Source: Trissonchulus latispiculum (lineage: Eukaryota; Nematoda; Enoplea; Enoplida; Ironidae). From it: a DNA stretch of 64,000 nt. The position numbers and the translations under genes are program-made. The notes under the pieces were generated by a model. That model saw only the letters and a list, made by a program, of their open reading frames with translations, was not told the origin of the DNA and made no database searches. Shown here one piece after another: positions 23,701 through 32,570 of the stretch. The stretch lies in assembly GCA_030248195.1 (NCBI GenBank), contig JASAND010022197.1:1-64000 (forward strand), in the 5' to 3' direction. Each line of letters opens with the position of its first letter. Within the stretch, counting starts at the first letter, position 1.

Positions 23701-26700
23701 TAATTAAAATTAAAATACAATAACGTAGCTTTGAGCAATACCGTACTCTACACTGACTGTTTTTATTAACATATTATACAAAATTTGTATAAAAATAGCG
23801 ATCTGGACTGACCTGTGAAACCAAAGACTGTCTAACAGCCGCCTTTTCCGATGGAGACAAATCGAAGGGGCTGAGGGCCATCGTCTGACAGATCTGATTG
23901 CAGACATGAGAGTGAAAGAACAGGGCCATCCCTTTGGTGCCCAAATTTCCATCGCCATAGCCTAAAATTGGAAAATTTACAAAATGATTTATTGAAAAAT
24001 CTACAACTCTTTTGCCAGCTCTGGCTTGACATAGCCTACTATTTCTAATAAAAACGCTTAAAACGAGGAGCCATTTGGCACGGAAACTCCACGAAAAATG
24101 TGGATGAAAATCAAAGTTTTCCACAAATCCAATCCCCAAGCAGGGCGCAAAGTTCAGTTCATCTGCCTAATTTTTTGTCATTTTGTCATCCAAAAAATCA
24201 ATTAGAAAAAATATACCCTTTCCGTCCGCCGTATGAATCTGAGGATCCGTATAAAGATCCCCCACTCCCTGAATATCAACCACAATCAACTGGTGGCCAC
24301 TACGCTCAAACGTGAAATGACTGAAGGCCTAAACAATAATGAAAACAGAAAATGAAATAAAATAAAATTCATTTTAAAGTTACCGTCATGTTTTCTTAGC
24401 ACGCGCTATGGCTATTCTCACCATTGCGCCACCGTCTTGCAAGCAGATAATTTTTAAAGGCAGTCGGCACAGACATTACAGTTGAGTAGTAAAAAAATTA
24501 GCATATAATTTACAATGTAGTTAATTACCTGAGGCGTCAGCCTCATAAATTCACTGACAAATCCAGAGTTAGAATTATATTTCATATAATGGCCTTCAAT
24601 GAAGTGTTCCAAATGAAACAGCGGTTTTCCTTCCCGATCGGGGAACTCCAGGACTGACATTTGAAAGATATCAATCTGAATAATTGAAAAAAGCAGAAGA
24701 ATCACAGGGTTACAAAACTACCAAAATATGATAACGCAAGTACGTACATATTTCTGAGAACTAAAGCATTAAATTATCCAATACAAAAACAGAACACTGC
24801 TTCGTTAATTCTAAAAAAAAGTTAAAAAAATTAAAAATTTCCAGAAATTAAGGAACAAAACAAACTACATGAAGTTTACAATTGTCACATACTTCTTGTA
24901 TTTTTCTTGGTCTGTACCTGCTTTGGCGGATTATGCCGATTATACTCCTCAGCCCACAGCTTAGCATCCATCTGCAAACGAACATCCTCAAAATAAGTCT
25001 CTCTTTCGACGGCCGAGATATATCGTTTGGCTACATAGTTGAGGGCCCGATCCCAGTCGTCACTGGACCGGAAAGTGGACAACTTTTTCAGTCTATAGCA
25101 CTCTCGCATGGCACCGTGGGCAAATGGCTGAAACAAAAAACAAGCAAGGCCCGCGTTTACCTAATTTTTTTGATGAAAAAACAAGAAATGGTAAGAAAAT
25201 GGAAGTCAACTACAGTACGTAGGAAGTATTGACAGAGACGCATAGAACGTCAACACACACAGATGGTTCGCTTGGGGATAGGTCATTGGTAAAGAAACAA
25301 AATACAAGTATATACACGCATTACTACAACAACAATGACGTATTTTAGAGCGCATGGCATATTATGACGTGCTTTACGCGTTGACGAAGTCAATTCACCA
25401 ATAGTGAGTACCAGTTCGAATTTCAGAAAAACTTTCCAAATTGACAACATGCAGACCCTCCCTGTTCCATCCACATACTAAAACAGCACCTTAGTCTATT
25501 GTACATACTCCTAAACCAAAAATAGTAAAAATGATTCCAATCGAATCTGTACCAACCTCCGGCTCCATTTTGACCTCCACCTGATCACTGACCCAGCGCT
25601 GAGTCACAGCGGAGAAGCGATAGCGAGTGGCCGTCTCCGTTGGACAGCCGAGGATGTTGAAGCTTTCCCAGGGATCGTCCAGACTCAAGGCTCGACGAAC
25701 CACATTCTTCCATTTGTCAACCACCGGCCTGGAGAAGGTGCGCCGGGCCGGGACACGGCGAACTGGTCTGCTAGAAACGTCAGAAAAAGAATTAACTGAA
25801 AGCTTATATAAATGTCCTCCCCTACAGACAATTGAACAGAAATGTTCGCAGAAAGTAACATGGTCAGTTTTCATCAATTCTACACGGCCATATACAAGAT
25901 GAGGTTAGCCTCACCACAGGCTGACTTTAAGGAGGAGTGGCGCAAATTAAGCCAAACTTTCCATAATCATACAATTGAAAAGTCATAAAAAACTAAAAGC
26001 AGATGCTGAGCATAGGATAACGTGGGGGAGAATGGGGGTGGTGCAGATTCCCCCAGACCGACAAAAAACGGGTAGACCCCCTCAGCAAAAAGGAAAAAGG
26101 GCAGACCCTATCGTCCAGAAAGGAAAAAAGGGTAGACCCCTCAGCGATTTTTATCAAAAATAGGTAATTTTTTAGCAAATTTTAGCGATTTTTTTTAAAA
26201 AATTTCTTAAAAATCGCTAAAAATTGTCATTTTCACCAATTTTTTTGTCAAAAACGTTAAAAATTCTCAATTTTTACTAATTTCGGGGCAGACCCCCATA
26301 AAATTTTGGATTTTTTCAGGGGTAGACCCTTCGTCGCCCAGATCGGGGTTGGCCCCCCCCCCCAGAATCGGACCCCGTGTTAATGTATGATGCTGAGTAG
26401 GAACGTATCCAGGATTTTGACAGCAAATGCTCAAAACTTGCCCTTTTTGTAATAAAATGTAACTAATAGAACATTCTTTTAGACAATCCAAAAGGATTGG
26501 GTTCTATTCAAGCATCAAAACTCCCTGGGCTTTTTCAACTGGGGGGCACTTTATGGGGTCCCCCACTCGACCCATAACCCCCCCCCCCACCTTGACGTGC
26601 CCAGAATTGCCAAATTTTAAGGATTTTTGTTCACAATTTAAACAATTTTTTGGTCTAAAATAGTTTATTTTGTAATGAAATAATTACAAGGCAATTTTTA

Positions 26701-29700
26701 CAGTATTGTTAGCGCTTTTAGGTCATTTGCCCCCACGTTTTGGGACCCCAATTGTGCCCCCACTTTTTCCGCCTAGAAAAAGCCCAGACTCTTGGATTCG
26801 CACCAGCAGATGAATGAACCAAATTGTTCACAACTTTTTTATCTGCCCAAAGCGCACATCATCTCTAAGAAATCAATTCAATTCAAGTTAAAATTTTGAA
26901 TTCTTTCTTACGTTTCAGGGAATTCAAAGGTTTTAGCAGAGGGACTGCCAGCGGATCCAGTTTTCCAGCCCTCGCCAGGACTCAGCGGATAGATAAACAT
27001 TTCGTCATCGCTACTCTCAGAGAATCGAGACTTCGGACTCATCTGAAAACAAATTAAATCTCATGGCAAAATATAGCAAATTACAAAATACTTAAGTATA
27101 TACACACATATTACATATATATACATATATATGTATATGTATATATATATGAGTCGATTTCTGGGAGGCTCGACTATTGCGTGGACAACCCAAAAAATCG
27201 AATTCGCTCATTTTCACTTATTTTATAGCATCCTAATGGAATGATAAATCCTCCAAATATTAGAGCTCTACTCTGAGTTTTGGTCCTGTAATGCCAATTT
27301 TTGTGATTTACTAAGTCCCGGGCTGTCACCGTTTTGGACAAGCCAACTTAACGGTCTCTGCCGAACGGAAGGCTGCAACTAACGGGCTCAAATTTATAGC
27401 AGGCAGTTAGCAGTGTTAGTACTGTCTATTGGAGTAGCCAGGAGCTGCTTATTTTCAGTGATGTTTGGGCTGAAAGATACCTGAAATAAGCTTGACGCGA
27501 GGATCCGCGCAGTCGTCGTTTTTGCACCAAGCCTCCAAATCCCCAAAAAAATACAGCTTTTGTATATATGATTTTTCATGCTGTTTCTGATCCTGTCTGC
27601 AAAAATTCAAATCCCAGACCCAGTTATGAGATATGGCCATTCAAAGTTTGAAAAATCATTGATTTTCAGCCAAAAGAGGATTTGGGCCACTTTGAATCAA
27701 TCGTAAGTCACTAAAGGCAAAGGTATCGGCCTAATATTTTTTACCTGTAAACTAAGTACCATAGTGAACGTTTTGGGTGAATTTCAGCTAAAATCTGAGA
27801 AATTTTATTTTTTTCCGATTTTCAACACCAGTATGTGATCAGCTGAAAAATCGAAAAAAATAAAATTTCTCAGATTTGGCTGAAATTCACCCAAAACGTT
27901 CACTATGGGACTTAGTTTACGGGTACAAAATATTAGGCCGATACCTTTTCTCTTTAGTGACTTACGATGGCCCAAAGTGGCTCAAATCGCTGTTTTTTCT
28001 GAAAATCGATGATTTTTCAAACTTTGAATGGCCATATCTCAAAACTGGGTCTGGGATTTGGCTGACTTTTTGCAGACAGATCAGAAACAGCATGAAAAAT
28101 CATATATACAAAAGCTGTATCTTTTTGGGGGATTTTGAGGCTTCTAGGTGCAAAAAACGACGTCTGCGCGGATCCTCGCGTCAAGCTTATTTCAGGTAGC
28201 TAGTGTCTCATCCCAAACATCACTGAAGACAAGCAGCTCTGGCTACTCCAATAGACAATACTAACACTGCTAACTGCCTACTGCAAATTTGAGTCCAATT
28301 GCTTCAGCCTTCCGTTCGGTAGAGACCGTTAAGTTGACTTGTCCAAAGCGGTGGCAGCCCGAGACGTCGTAAATCACAAAAATTGGCATTACATGAACAA
28401 AACTCAGCGTAGAGCTCTAATATTTGGAGGATTCATTATTGCATTACAATGCTATGAAATATGTAAAATTGAGCCTATTCGATTTTTTGAAGTTGTCCAC
28501 AAACATCGACCCCACAGTCGAATCACTCAGAAATCGACTCATATATATATATATATATATATATATAACACGTCACATTTCGCCGAAAAGACTAAAGCGG
28601 ACTTCTTGAACTAACGTCCTGAGCTTATTCCACTGGGGGGGGGGGCGAAGTGGGGCATAGGTGCACCTTGAGAAATCGTTGGGGGAGGGGGTAGCCGGTT
28701 TGAGGTGGGGTGGGGTCCGGAAAAATCTAACTTGGGGGGGGGGGGTAAAAAATTTTTCGGTCAAAAACTTAGAAAAATTTCGCGAATTCGCTGAAAAAAC
28801 GTTATATATTTCCAACTAAAAATCAACAATATTTAGTCGAAAAACTTGGATTTTTTGGCAAAAAATTCGAATTTTTGCAAAAAATTTAGAATTTTTACTA
28901 ATTTCGAGGCAAAATTTTCAAAATTTTGAGGGTGGGGTCTGGAAAATTTGGGTGGGTGGGGTCTGGGATTTGGCCATTTGGGGGTGGGGTCTGCCTCCAA
29001 AATTTCGAGGGTGGGGTCGGCACTTTTCCATTTGGGGGGAGGGGTCCCCCCCCAGGTACACCTATGAAGTGAGGGCCCTCCTCATAAACACCCTTCCCCA
29101 AAAATCCCCCCTCAAAACAGTGGGTGCCCCTCGTGGTACCAAATTTTGCCGTGAAAAAATCGCGCAGAAGGCCAAATTTTCAAAAATTTTCCGGCGTCGG
29201 CGACGATTTCTACTCAATTTTTGCCCCTTTTAAGAGTAAATGTGCTTACATATTTTTGCGATAAAAATCAACTTTTACAGTACATGTTAGAAAAATAGCG
29301 CTTCTTAGCATATTTTTAGAAAAATTCCCCCCTCCAAATTCCTTGCTGCTGAGACTTTTGGGGCCCCAAGAAGCCCCCCAAGAAAAAATCCCTAGAATAA
29401 GCCCAGACTTCTACCAAACTCATCTACTAAAGTCTGGGGATCTAAAATCATTTAAAACACGCACACGATTTATAAAAATGAAAAGGGAAGGTAAGAAGAG
29501 ACCCAGGAAAAATCTGCTACCATTGTCACAGCCTAGTCTATAAAATACATACATACATAGGTATATAAACAAAACGGTTTGCGAAAAAATAAAACGCCAA
29601 TTTGAATTAAATTTAATTTTTAAAAAACCTACCGAAGAAACCGGCGACGGACGGTTGGGCTGACCGTGACCATTATGATCGGCTGAGGAATGATGCCCAA

Positions 29701-29758
29701 GATTTCCGCCACCAGAACTTCCAACATCAACTTCCAATTCTGGCAAAACGGCAGGCAT
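10775..29758 (-). CDS. EEF2K: Eukaryotic elongation factor 2 kinase, intact copy (left arm)
   Basis: Calmodulin-dependent alpha-kinase that phosphorylates translation elongation factor 2 in the cytosol and slows elongation. Fifteen coding exons on the minus strand, all with GT-AG junctions, join to 2,442 bases (813 residues plus stop) with phases that agree. Vertebrate EEF2K has about 725 residues. Order: N-terminal tail; a basic, aromatic calmodulin-binding-like stretch (WKNVVRRAL, about residue 109); alpha-kinase domain about residues 158-363 with NYVAKRY (Lys191), FHLEHFIEG, VVDIQGVGDLYTD (Asp294, Asp304), GDGNLG and zinc ligands in SHVCNQIC (His332, Cys334, Cys338); a long variable linker encoded by exons 8-11; SEL1-like helical repeats encoded by exons 12-15; and an acidic C-terminus. 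The start at 29,758 is the first in-frame ATG of exon 1. Introns hold numerous mobile elements. Identification rests on alignment from memory with known EEF2K sequences. Confidence 0.93.
11179..11381 (-). CDS. EEF2K: EEF2K left exon 14 (SEL1-like repeat)
   Basis: Residues 709-776. WSEAVSWYEKALEAMEM, HPKYSILARLAELYRSGG and FGLTKDP form another SEL1 unit. Open here; the right-arm copy is frameshifted. A TIR element lies about 14 bp from its acceptor side. 203 bases. Confidence 0.93.
11395..11798. mobile_element. TIR element with C-runs in EEF2K intron 13, left arm
   Basis: Ends in inverted CAGGGTATTTTTTA; AACAA flanks both sides as a possible short target duplication. Subterminal regions are long C-runs broken by GAAAAT; the core is A/T-rich with a small hairpin (GGCTTCGCCGAAG). 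No coding capacity. Its inner right end closely matches the element at 28,619-29,406, so they are one family. Right-arm match: 50,614-51,014. Confidence 0.65.
11799..13793. other. Remainder of EEF2K intron 13, left arm
   Basis: AT-rich intron sequence with no gene seen. 11,826-11,886 is a run of AAAC/ACAG-type simple repeats. 12,000-12,130 resembles the segment at about 26,400-26,520 (both contain a CAACCCAAAAGGAT or CAATCCAAAAGGAT core), suggesting another dispersed repeat. The right-arm match is 48,620-50,613. Confidence 0.5.
13794..13918 (-). CDS. EEF2K: EEF2K left exon 13 (SEL1-like repeat)
   Basis: Residues 668-708. AIELLEEAGHAGDRPSMLFL and ADAYDTG match the SEL1 unit of the family. GTACGT donor leaves two bases of a Lys codon. 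125 bases. Confidence 0.93.
14477..15267. repeat. Foldback head with perfect 184-bp inverted arms
   Basis: 14,477-14,660 and 15,084-15,267 are exact reverse complements by eye. The 423-bp interior has a TATAAATA box (about 14,696), a TATAAAG (about 14,712), and a three-fold degenerate ~33-bp repeat at about 14,850-14,930 (GTGCCATAGTGTTCCG type). It ends in a TTCGTTCAGTCC initiator-like motif near 14,980. Perfect arms imply recent activity or correction. Confidence 0.85.
15370..16035 (+). repeat. 147-bp tandem repeat, about 4.5 units (left-only element)
   Basis: The TTTTTGACCG motif recurs at 15,451, 15,598, 15,745 and 15,892, exactly 147 bp apart. Each unit carries CACTCTACAGCCACTTTG, AGTTGCTC and TTCATTTGGTACCAAATTT. 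Confidence 0.92.
16058..16435 (+). repeat. 163-bp tandem repeat, about 2.3 units (left-only element)
   Basis: AGCTGGGCGCACCAGAAAAC recurs 163 bp apart. Overlapping open frames on both strands arise only from the repeat and are not genes. Confidence 0.85.
17175..17450 (-). CDS. EEF2K: EEF2K left exon 12 (first SEL1-like repeats)
   Basis: Residues 576-667. Starts VHLDMARYHELGRF, matching VHLAMVRYHEGGRF of human EEF2K; continues AAWFHLDMAVNCGCLEA and YLGRPHDLLADF, a typical SEL1 helix pair. 276 bases. Confidence 0.95.
17489..17851. mobile_element. C/G-run TIR element in EEF2K intron 11, left arm
   Basis: Ends resemble the family terminus: CTGGACCTATTTC on one side and, inverted, TTGGGCTTATTCC on the other. 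G-runs lie under both ends, with an A/T core holding a TTCGCCGTAG/CTACGGCGAA motif. Right-arm match 47,216-47,578. Confidence 0.55.
18290..18442 (-). CDS. EEF2K: EEF2K left exon 11
   Basis: Residues 525-575, a charged helical stretch (EEEKEAFWQEMRKK, ELLRLQAEHEQM) leading into the SEL1-like part. 153 bases, phase 0. Confidence 0.9.
18601..18683. repeat. (TA)n microsatellite, left flank of satellite element
   Basis: About 83 bp of near-pure TA, directly abutting the element at 18,684. Confidence 0.95.
18780..19570 (+). repeat. 147-bp tandem repeat, about 5.5 units
   Basis: TTTTTGACCG recurs at 18,993, 19,140, 19,287 and 19,434, all 147 bp apart; the first unit (from 18,852) is 141 bp after a 6-bp deletion. 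Confidence 0.92.
19590..19985 (+). repeat. 163-bp tandem repeat, about 2.4 units
   Basis: ATGAGCTGGGC recurs 163 bp apart (19,681 and 19,844). The open frames on both strands here are shadows of the repeat. Confidence 0.85.
20668..20750. repeat. (TA)n microsatellite, right flank of satellite element
   Basis: About 80 bp of near-pure TA. The many IYIYIY-type open frames here are artefacts. Confidence 0.95.
21203..21292 (-). CDS. EEF2K: EEF2K left exon 10 (Cys/His-rich linker)
   Basis: A 90-base exon, residues 495-524, ending LCAHCDTKRRCRHY. Supported by a CTAG acceptor, a GTGAGT donor, phase fit with exons 9 and 11, and a right-arm match with only synonymous changes. I do not recognise this piece from vertebrate EEF2K. 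Confidence 0.78.
21293..23078. other. EEF2K intron 9, left arm, with two short TIR elements
   Basis: No gene. 21,774-21,788 and 21,830-21,845 form a small hairpin (TGGAACAC/GTGTTCCA). A C-run element begins near 22,135 (CTGGGCTTTTG) and runs to about 22,375 with a TTCCGCTTCGCAGGAA core. A second, 22,637-22,923, has CTGGGATTTTGG and inverted CTGGGTTTTATC ends. Right-arm match 40,264-42,089. Confidence 0.55.
23079..23338 (-). CDS. EEF2K: EEF2K left exon 9 (linker)
   Basis: Residues 408-494, an unstructured Ser/Gly/Pro-rich linker ending SSDVDSCTCSK. Six bases (two codons) longer than the right-arm exon. 260 bases. Confidence 0.88.
23495..23627 (-). CDS. EEF2K: EEF2K left exon 8 (regulatory linker start)
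   Basis: Residues 364-407, Ser/Thr/Arg-rich, beginning RRMTTVCLRNRPVTT. It lies where the autophosphorylated segment follows the kinase domain in vertebrates; exact sites cannot be matched by eye. GTGGGT donor, 133 bases. Confidence 0.9.
23813..23961 (-). CDS. EEF2K: EEF2K left exon 7 (Gly-rich loop and zinc site)
   Basis: Residues 314-363. GDGNLGTKGMALFF is the alpha-kinase glycine-rich loop; SHVCNQIC supplies His and two Cys of the structural zinc site. 149 bases. Confidence 0.95.
24217..24328 (-). CDS. EEF2K: EEF2K left exon 6 (catalytic aspartates)
   Basis: Residues 277-313. Carries VVDIQGVGDLYTDPQIHT with Asp294 (catalytic; human Asp274) and Asp304 (metal; human Asp284). 112 bases, ends after one base of a codon. 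Confidence 0.95.
24529..24675 (-). CDS. EEF2K: EEF2K left exon 5 (kinase hinge)
   Basis: Residues 228-276, including GKPLFHLEHFIEG and KYNSNSGFV, near-invariant in the family. 147 bases, phase 0. Confidence 0.95.
24918..25127 (-). CDS. EEF2K: EEF2K left exon 4 (kinase N-lobe)
   Basis: Residues 158-227. Contains GAMRECYRLKKLS and NYVAKRY, whose Lys191 corresponds to the ATP-binding Lys170 of human EEF2K, and YFEDVRLQMDAKLW. 210 bases, phase 0 at both ends. Confidence 0.95.
25128..25556. other. EEF2K intron 3, left arm (short form)
   Basis: A 429-bp intron with no gene. Only the first ~70 bp next to exon 3 resemble the right-arm intron 3, which is 2,139 bp; the rest is unrelated. Confidence 0.7.
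25557..25770 (-). CDS. EEF2K: EEF2K left exon 3 (calmodulin-binding region)
   Basis: Residues 86-157: the basic/aromatic segment WKNVVRRALSLDDPWESF, then ATRYRFSAVTQRWVSDQV, matching the calmodulin-targeting motif and the segment just before the kinase core in vertebrate EEF2K. 214 bases. Confidence 0.93.
26010..26395. mobile_element. ~388-bp insertion present only in the left arm (EEF2K intron 2)
   Basis: GATGCTGAG occurs on both sides; the right arm has a single copy joined to the same flanks (about 35,590-35,600). Inserted length matches the change in arm offset (61,599 to 61,987). The ends are weakly inverted (ATAGGATAACGTGGG against ATACATTAACACGGG). Inside are GGGTAGACCCC-type repeats and an A/T core. 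A 9-bp duplication suggests a Mutator-like non-autonomous element. Confidence 0.7.
26525..26787. mobile_element. C/G-run TIR element in EEF2K intron 2, left arm
   Basis: Inverted ends CTGGGCTTTTTC (26,525) and GAAAAAGCCCAG (to 26,787), with C-runs below the ends and an A/T core. Right-arm match about 35,200-35,462. No coding capacity; target duplication unclear. Confidence 0.65.
26912..27042 (-). CDS. EEF2K: EEF2K left exon 2
   Basis: Residues 43-85 plus two bases. Begins MSPKSRFSESSDDEMF, an acidic Ser-rich stretch. Its first codon is ATG, so it could act as a downstream start. CAG acceptor, GTAAGA donor, 131 bases. Confidence 0.88.
27151..28540. mobile_element. 1.39-kb foldback element in EEF2K intron 1, left arm
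   Basis: Two imperfect inverted arms of about 670-695 bp (27,151-27,823 and 27,845-28,540) around a 21-base loop. Both ends read GAGTCGATTTCTG outward into (TA)n tracts. No coding capacity. If transcribed within the intron it would form a long hairpin RNA. Right-arm match 33,441-34,833. Confidence 0.88.
28619..29406. mobile_element. C/G-run TIR element in EEF2K intron 1, left arm
   Basis: 788 bp between CTGAGCTTATTCCA and inverted CTGGGCTTATTCTA. G-rich then C-rich subterminal blocks flank an A/T core with GGCGTCGGCGACG. The last 50 bp match the end of the 11,395-11,798 element. Right-arm match 32,571-33,360. Confidence 0.7.
29633..29758 (-). CDS. EEF2K: EEF2K left exon 1 (start codon)
   Basis: Encodes residues 1-42, a low-complexity, acidic then Gly/His/Asn-rich N-terminus. 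ATG at 29,756-29,758; GTAGGT donor just downstream; ends in phase 0. Confidence 0.8.
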
Positions 29759-32239
29759 GCTTGATTTGTTTCAACAAAAATCACCCAAAAAAGTTAACAA
29801 CCTTCCGAGATTCTTCCCAGATATCAAAGTTCACCGTTGACACACAAAACAGTTCAAAAGCAAATCTTACTTCACCAAAAATTAAGCGTTCGTAGCGTTA
29901 TGCAGAATCTGAGATATATATTTTGCTTAAAAATGTTTTCTGGTCTATTCACGCCAAGTTGAAAATGCCATGGTTTACCGCGTTGATATATATATACGTA
30001 CGTAATCTCGGATAACAGTCCAGATATCGGGGGGAAGAAAACTGAATATTTCCAAAAATTCAGTTTCCCAAAAAACCTCGGAAAATCTAGGGCAAATCCG
30101 ATGCTTAGTGTTCCGCCTTTATAGCGTCCTCGGGTTCGCCTAGGGATAGATGGTTGGTGAAGGAATGATACAAAAGTGAAAGTCGACCAGTAGGTGGAAT
30201 ACAGTTGTTCAGAAATTTTACAGAAAACTGGACAATAAATTCTTCTCCAGAAGGAATTGTGCAGCCGGAAGAAGTGAAGATGGGAGAGTTCTGTTTTTGA
30301 TTGCTAGCATCTACAAATGGTGACAGCTTGTAGACCATTCTACAACCCAAAACAAACGGTAGATCAGTCAGTACATAAACCTAACAGTTTGCCCAATCTG
30401 CGACAAAAAGTTGGACTGGACTGAACAATCAAAACTGTAAAGTTCAGAGACAATTTGGATTGCTTCAAAATTCACGTCGTCAAGAGGCAAATATTAAAGC
30501 CCTTGGCTATCACCACTTGACTGGAAAAATCGCCAGCAATAGCAAAGTGTTCCCCAGAATCCAATCAGAAAGGCTCTGATGGGATTTAAAGGAAAAAGCT
30601 GGAGTCAGAGATTAAATCCTAAATCAGCTCAGCAGAGACAACAATACTGAATAAGTCACAGATCAGACTCACTCAGTATATATATACGTATGTTGCGGCA
30701 ATAAATCTTCAAGAACACCAGAACCTTAAAAATAAATAAATATATTATATATATACATAATAAAATACAAGTAACAAAAATGCTCCGCACAAAAGGGGAT
30801 AATGTGTGTTGGGCCAACGTATATCCTTTAAATTCCGGTTGAGAAAGGCATAAATCCGACACAGCAAAAGTTGCTCAGTTCATTTAGGGCTTTCATTTGA
30901 TACCAAATTTGACCGCTTTTGAAAAATTTTATTTTAGACGCAAAATCGCCTAGTCCCCACCCCACCCCAGCACTCTACAGCCACTTTGAGCATGTAGTTC
31001 TATGAGAAAAGTTGCTCAGCTCGCTTAGGGCTTTCACTTGGTACCAAATTGACCAATTTTTGAAAAGTGGTCAATTTTGGTACCAGAGTGAAAGCCCTAA
31101 GCGAACTTTGGCAACTTTTCTCATAGAACTACATGCTCAAAGTGGCTGTAGAGTGCTGGGGTGGGGGGGTGGGGACTAGGCGATTTTGCGTCTAAAATAA
31201 AATTTTTTCAAAAGCGGTCAAAAATTTGGTATCAAATGAAAGCCCTAAATGAACTGAGCAACTTTTGCTGTGTCGGGTTTATGCCTTTTCTCAACCAGAA
31301 TTGAAAGGATATCGGCCCACACACATTATCCCCTTTTGTGCGGGCTTGAGTATTATATCGTGCACAGCCAGCTCTTCATATGCATTATGTTGCTTGCAAG
31401 GATTCTGGTGTTCATGAAGATTTTGGCCGCCACTAGCCTATATATATACTGGTGGTGATGTGACCCTTCAGTACTGTGAGCGGATCTCTGACTCCAGCTT
31501 TTCTTCCAAAATCCCATCAGGTACCTTTGTGATGGCGGCTTTGCTTATTGCTGGGATTTTCCAGTCAAGTGGGTAGCGGGTTGCCTCTTGACGGACGTGA
31601 GAATTTTGAAGCATCGTTCTGAACTTACGGTTGTGTTGTCCGTCCATTTTGTCGTAGATGGCCAAACGTTAGGTTTCTGCTTTCTGACTGATCTCTTTGT
31701 TTGAATTTTTTGGGTTGCTGGTGAGTCTACAAGCTGTCACCATTTGGCAAGGATGCTAGCACCACCATCTTCCCTTCTTCCGATTGGAAGCGTCAGTTTT
31801 CTGTAAATTTCTGAACAACTGTATTCCACCTACTGGTCGACTTTCACTTGTCATTCCTTCCAGCCATCCTAGGCGCCAGGAAGGGACAAAGTTTTGCCGA
31901 ATTTTCCGGGTTTTTGGGAAACTGGAGGCACATGGAAATATTCAGTTTTCTTCCCCCATCTGGACTGTTATCCGGATTACGCTACGTTATATATATCAGC
32001 GCGTTGAGCGATGGCATTTCCAACTTGGCGTGAATAGTTACCAGAAAGCATTTTTAAGCAAAGTACACATCTCAGATTCTGCATAACACTGCGAACCTTA
32101 TTGTTGAGTTAAGAAGATTTTCTTTTGAACTGTTTTGTGTGTCAACGGGAACTTTGATATCTGGGAAGAATCCGGGAGGTTGCCAACTTTTTGGGTGATT
32201 TTTGTTGAAACAATTCAAGCGTACCTCCGTTATGCCAGA
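29759..32239. other. Intergenic centre between the two EEF2K copies
   Basis: The 5' ends of the divergent gene copies face each other here, so both promoters should lie in this stretch; I see no clear core promoter. Arms are more diverged here than elsewhere. The palindrome centre is at 31,056-31,067. No other gene seen. Confidence 0.7.
30768..31356. repeat. Foldback at the palindrome centre, 147-bp family
   Basis: Inverted pair: ACAAGTAACAAAAATGCTCC at 30,768 leads through the same head as at 18,684 into about two 147-bp units, ends in GGTACCAAATTGACCA (to 31,055), then mirrors back from 31,068. Twelve bases separate the halves. The first ~20 bases of the head are poorly kept on the right side. 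Confidence 0.85.
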
Positions 32240-32344
32240 ATGGACGTTGATGTTGGAAGTTCTGGTGGCGGAAATCTTGAGCATCATTCCTCAGTCGATC
32301 ATAATGGTCACGGTCAGCCCAACCGTCCGTCGCCGGTTTCTTCG
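32240..32344 (+). CDS. EEF2K: EEF2K right exon 1
   Basis: MDVDVGSSGGGN start, in frame with the left exon from its ninth codon; the left start codon is not conserved. GTAGGT donor. Confidence 0.7.
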
Positions 32345-32570
32345 GTAGGTTTTTTAAAAATTAAATTTAATTCAAATTGGCGTTTTATTTTTTCACAAAC
32401 CGTTTTGTTTATATACCTATGTATGTACGTATTTTATAGACTAGGCTGTGACAATGGTAGCAGAATTTTCCGGGGTCTCTTCTTACCTTCCCTTTTCATT
32501 TTTATAAATCGTGTGCGTGTTTTAAATGATTTTAGATCCCCAGACTTTAGTAGATGAGTTTGGTAGAAGT

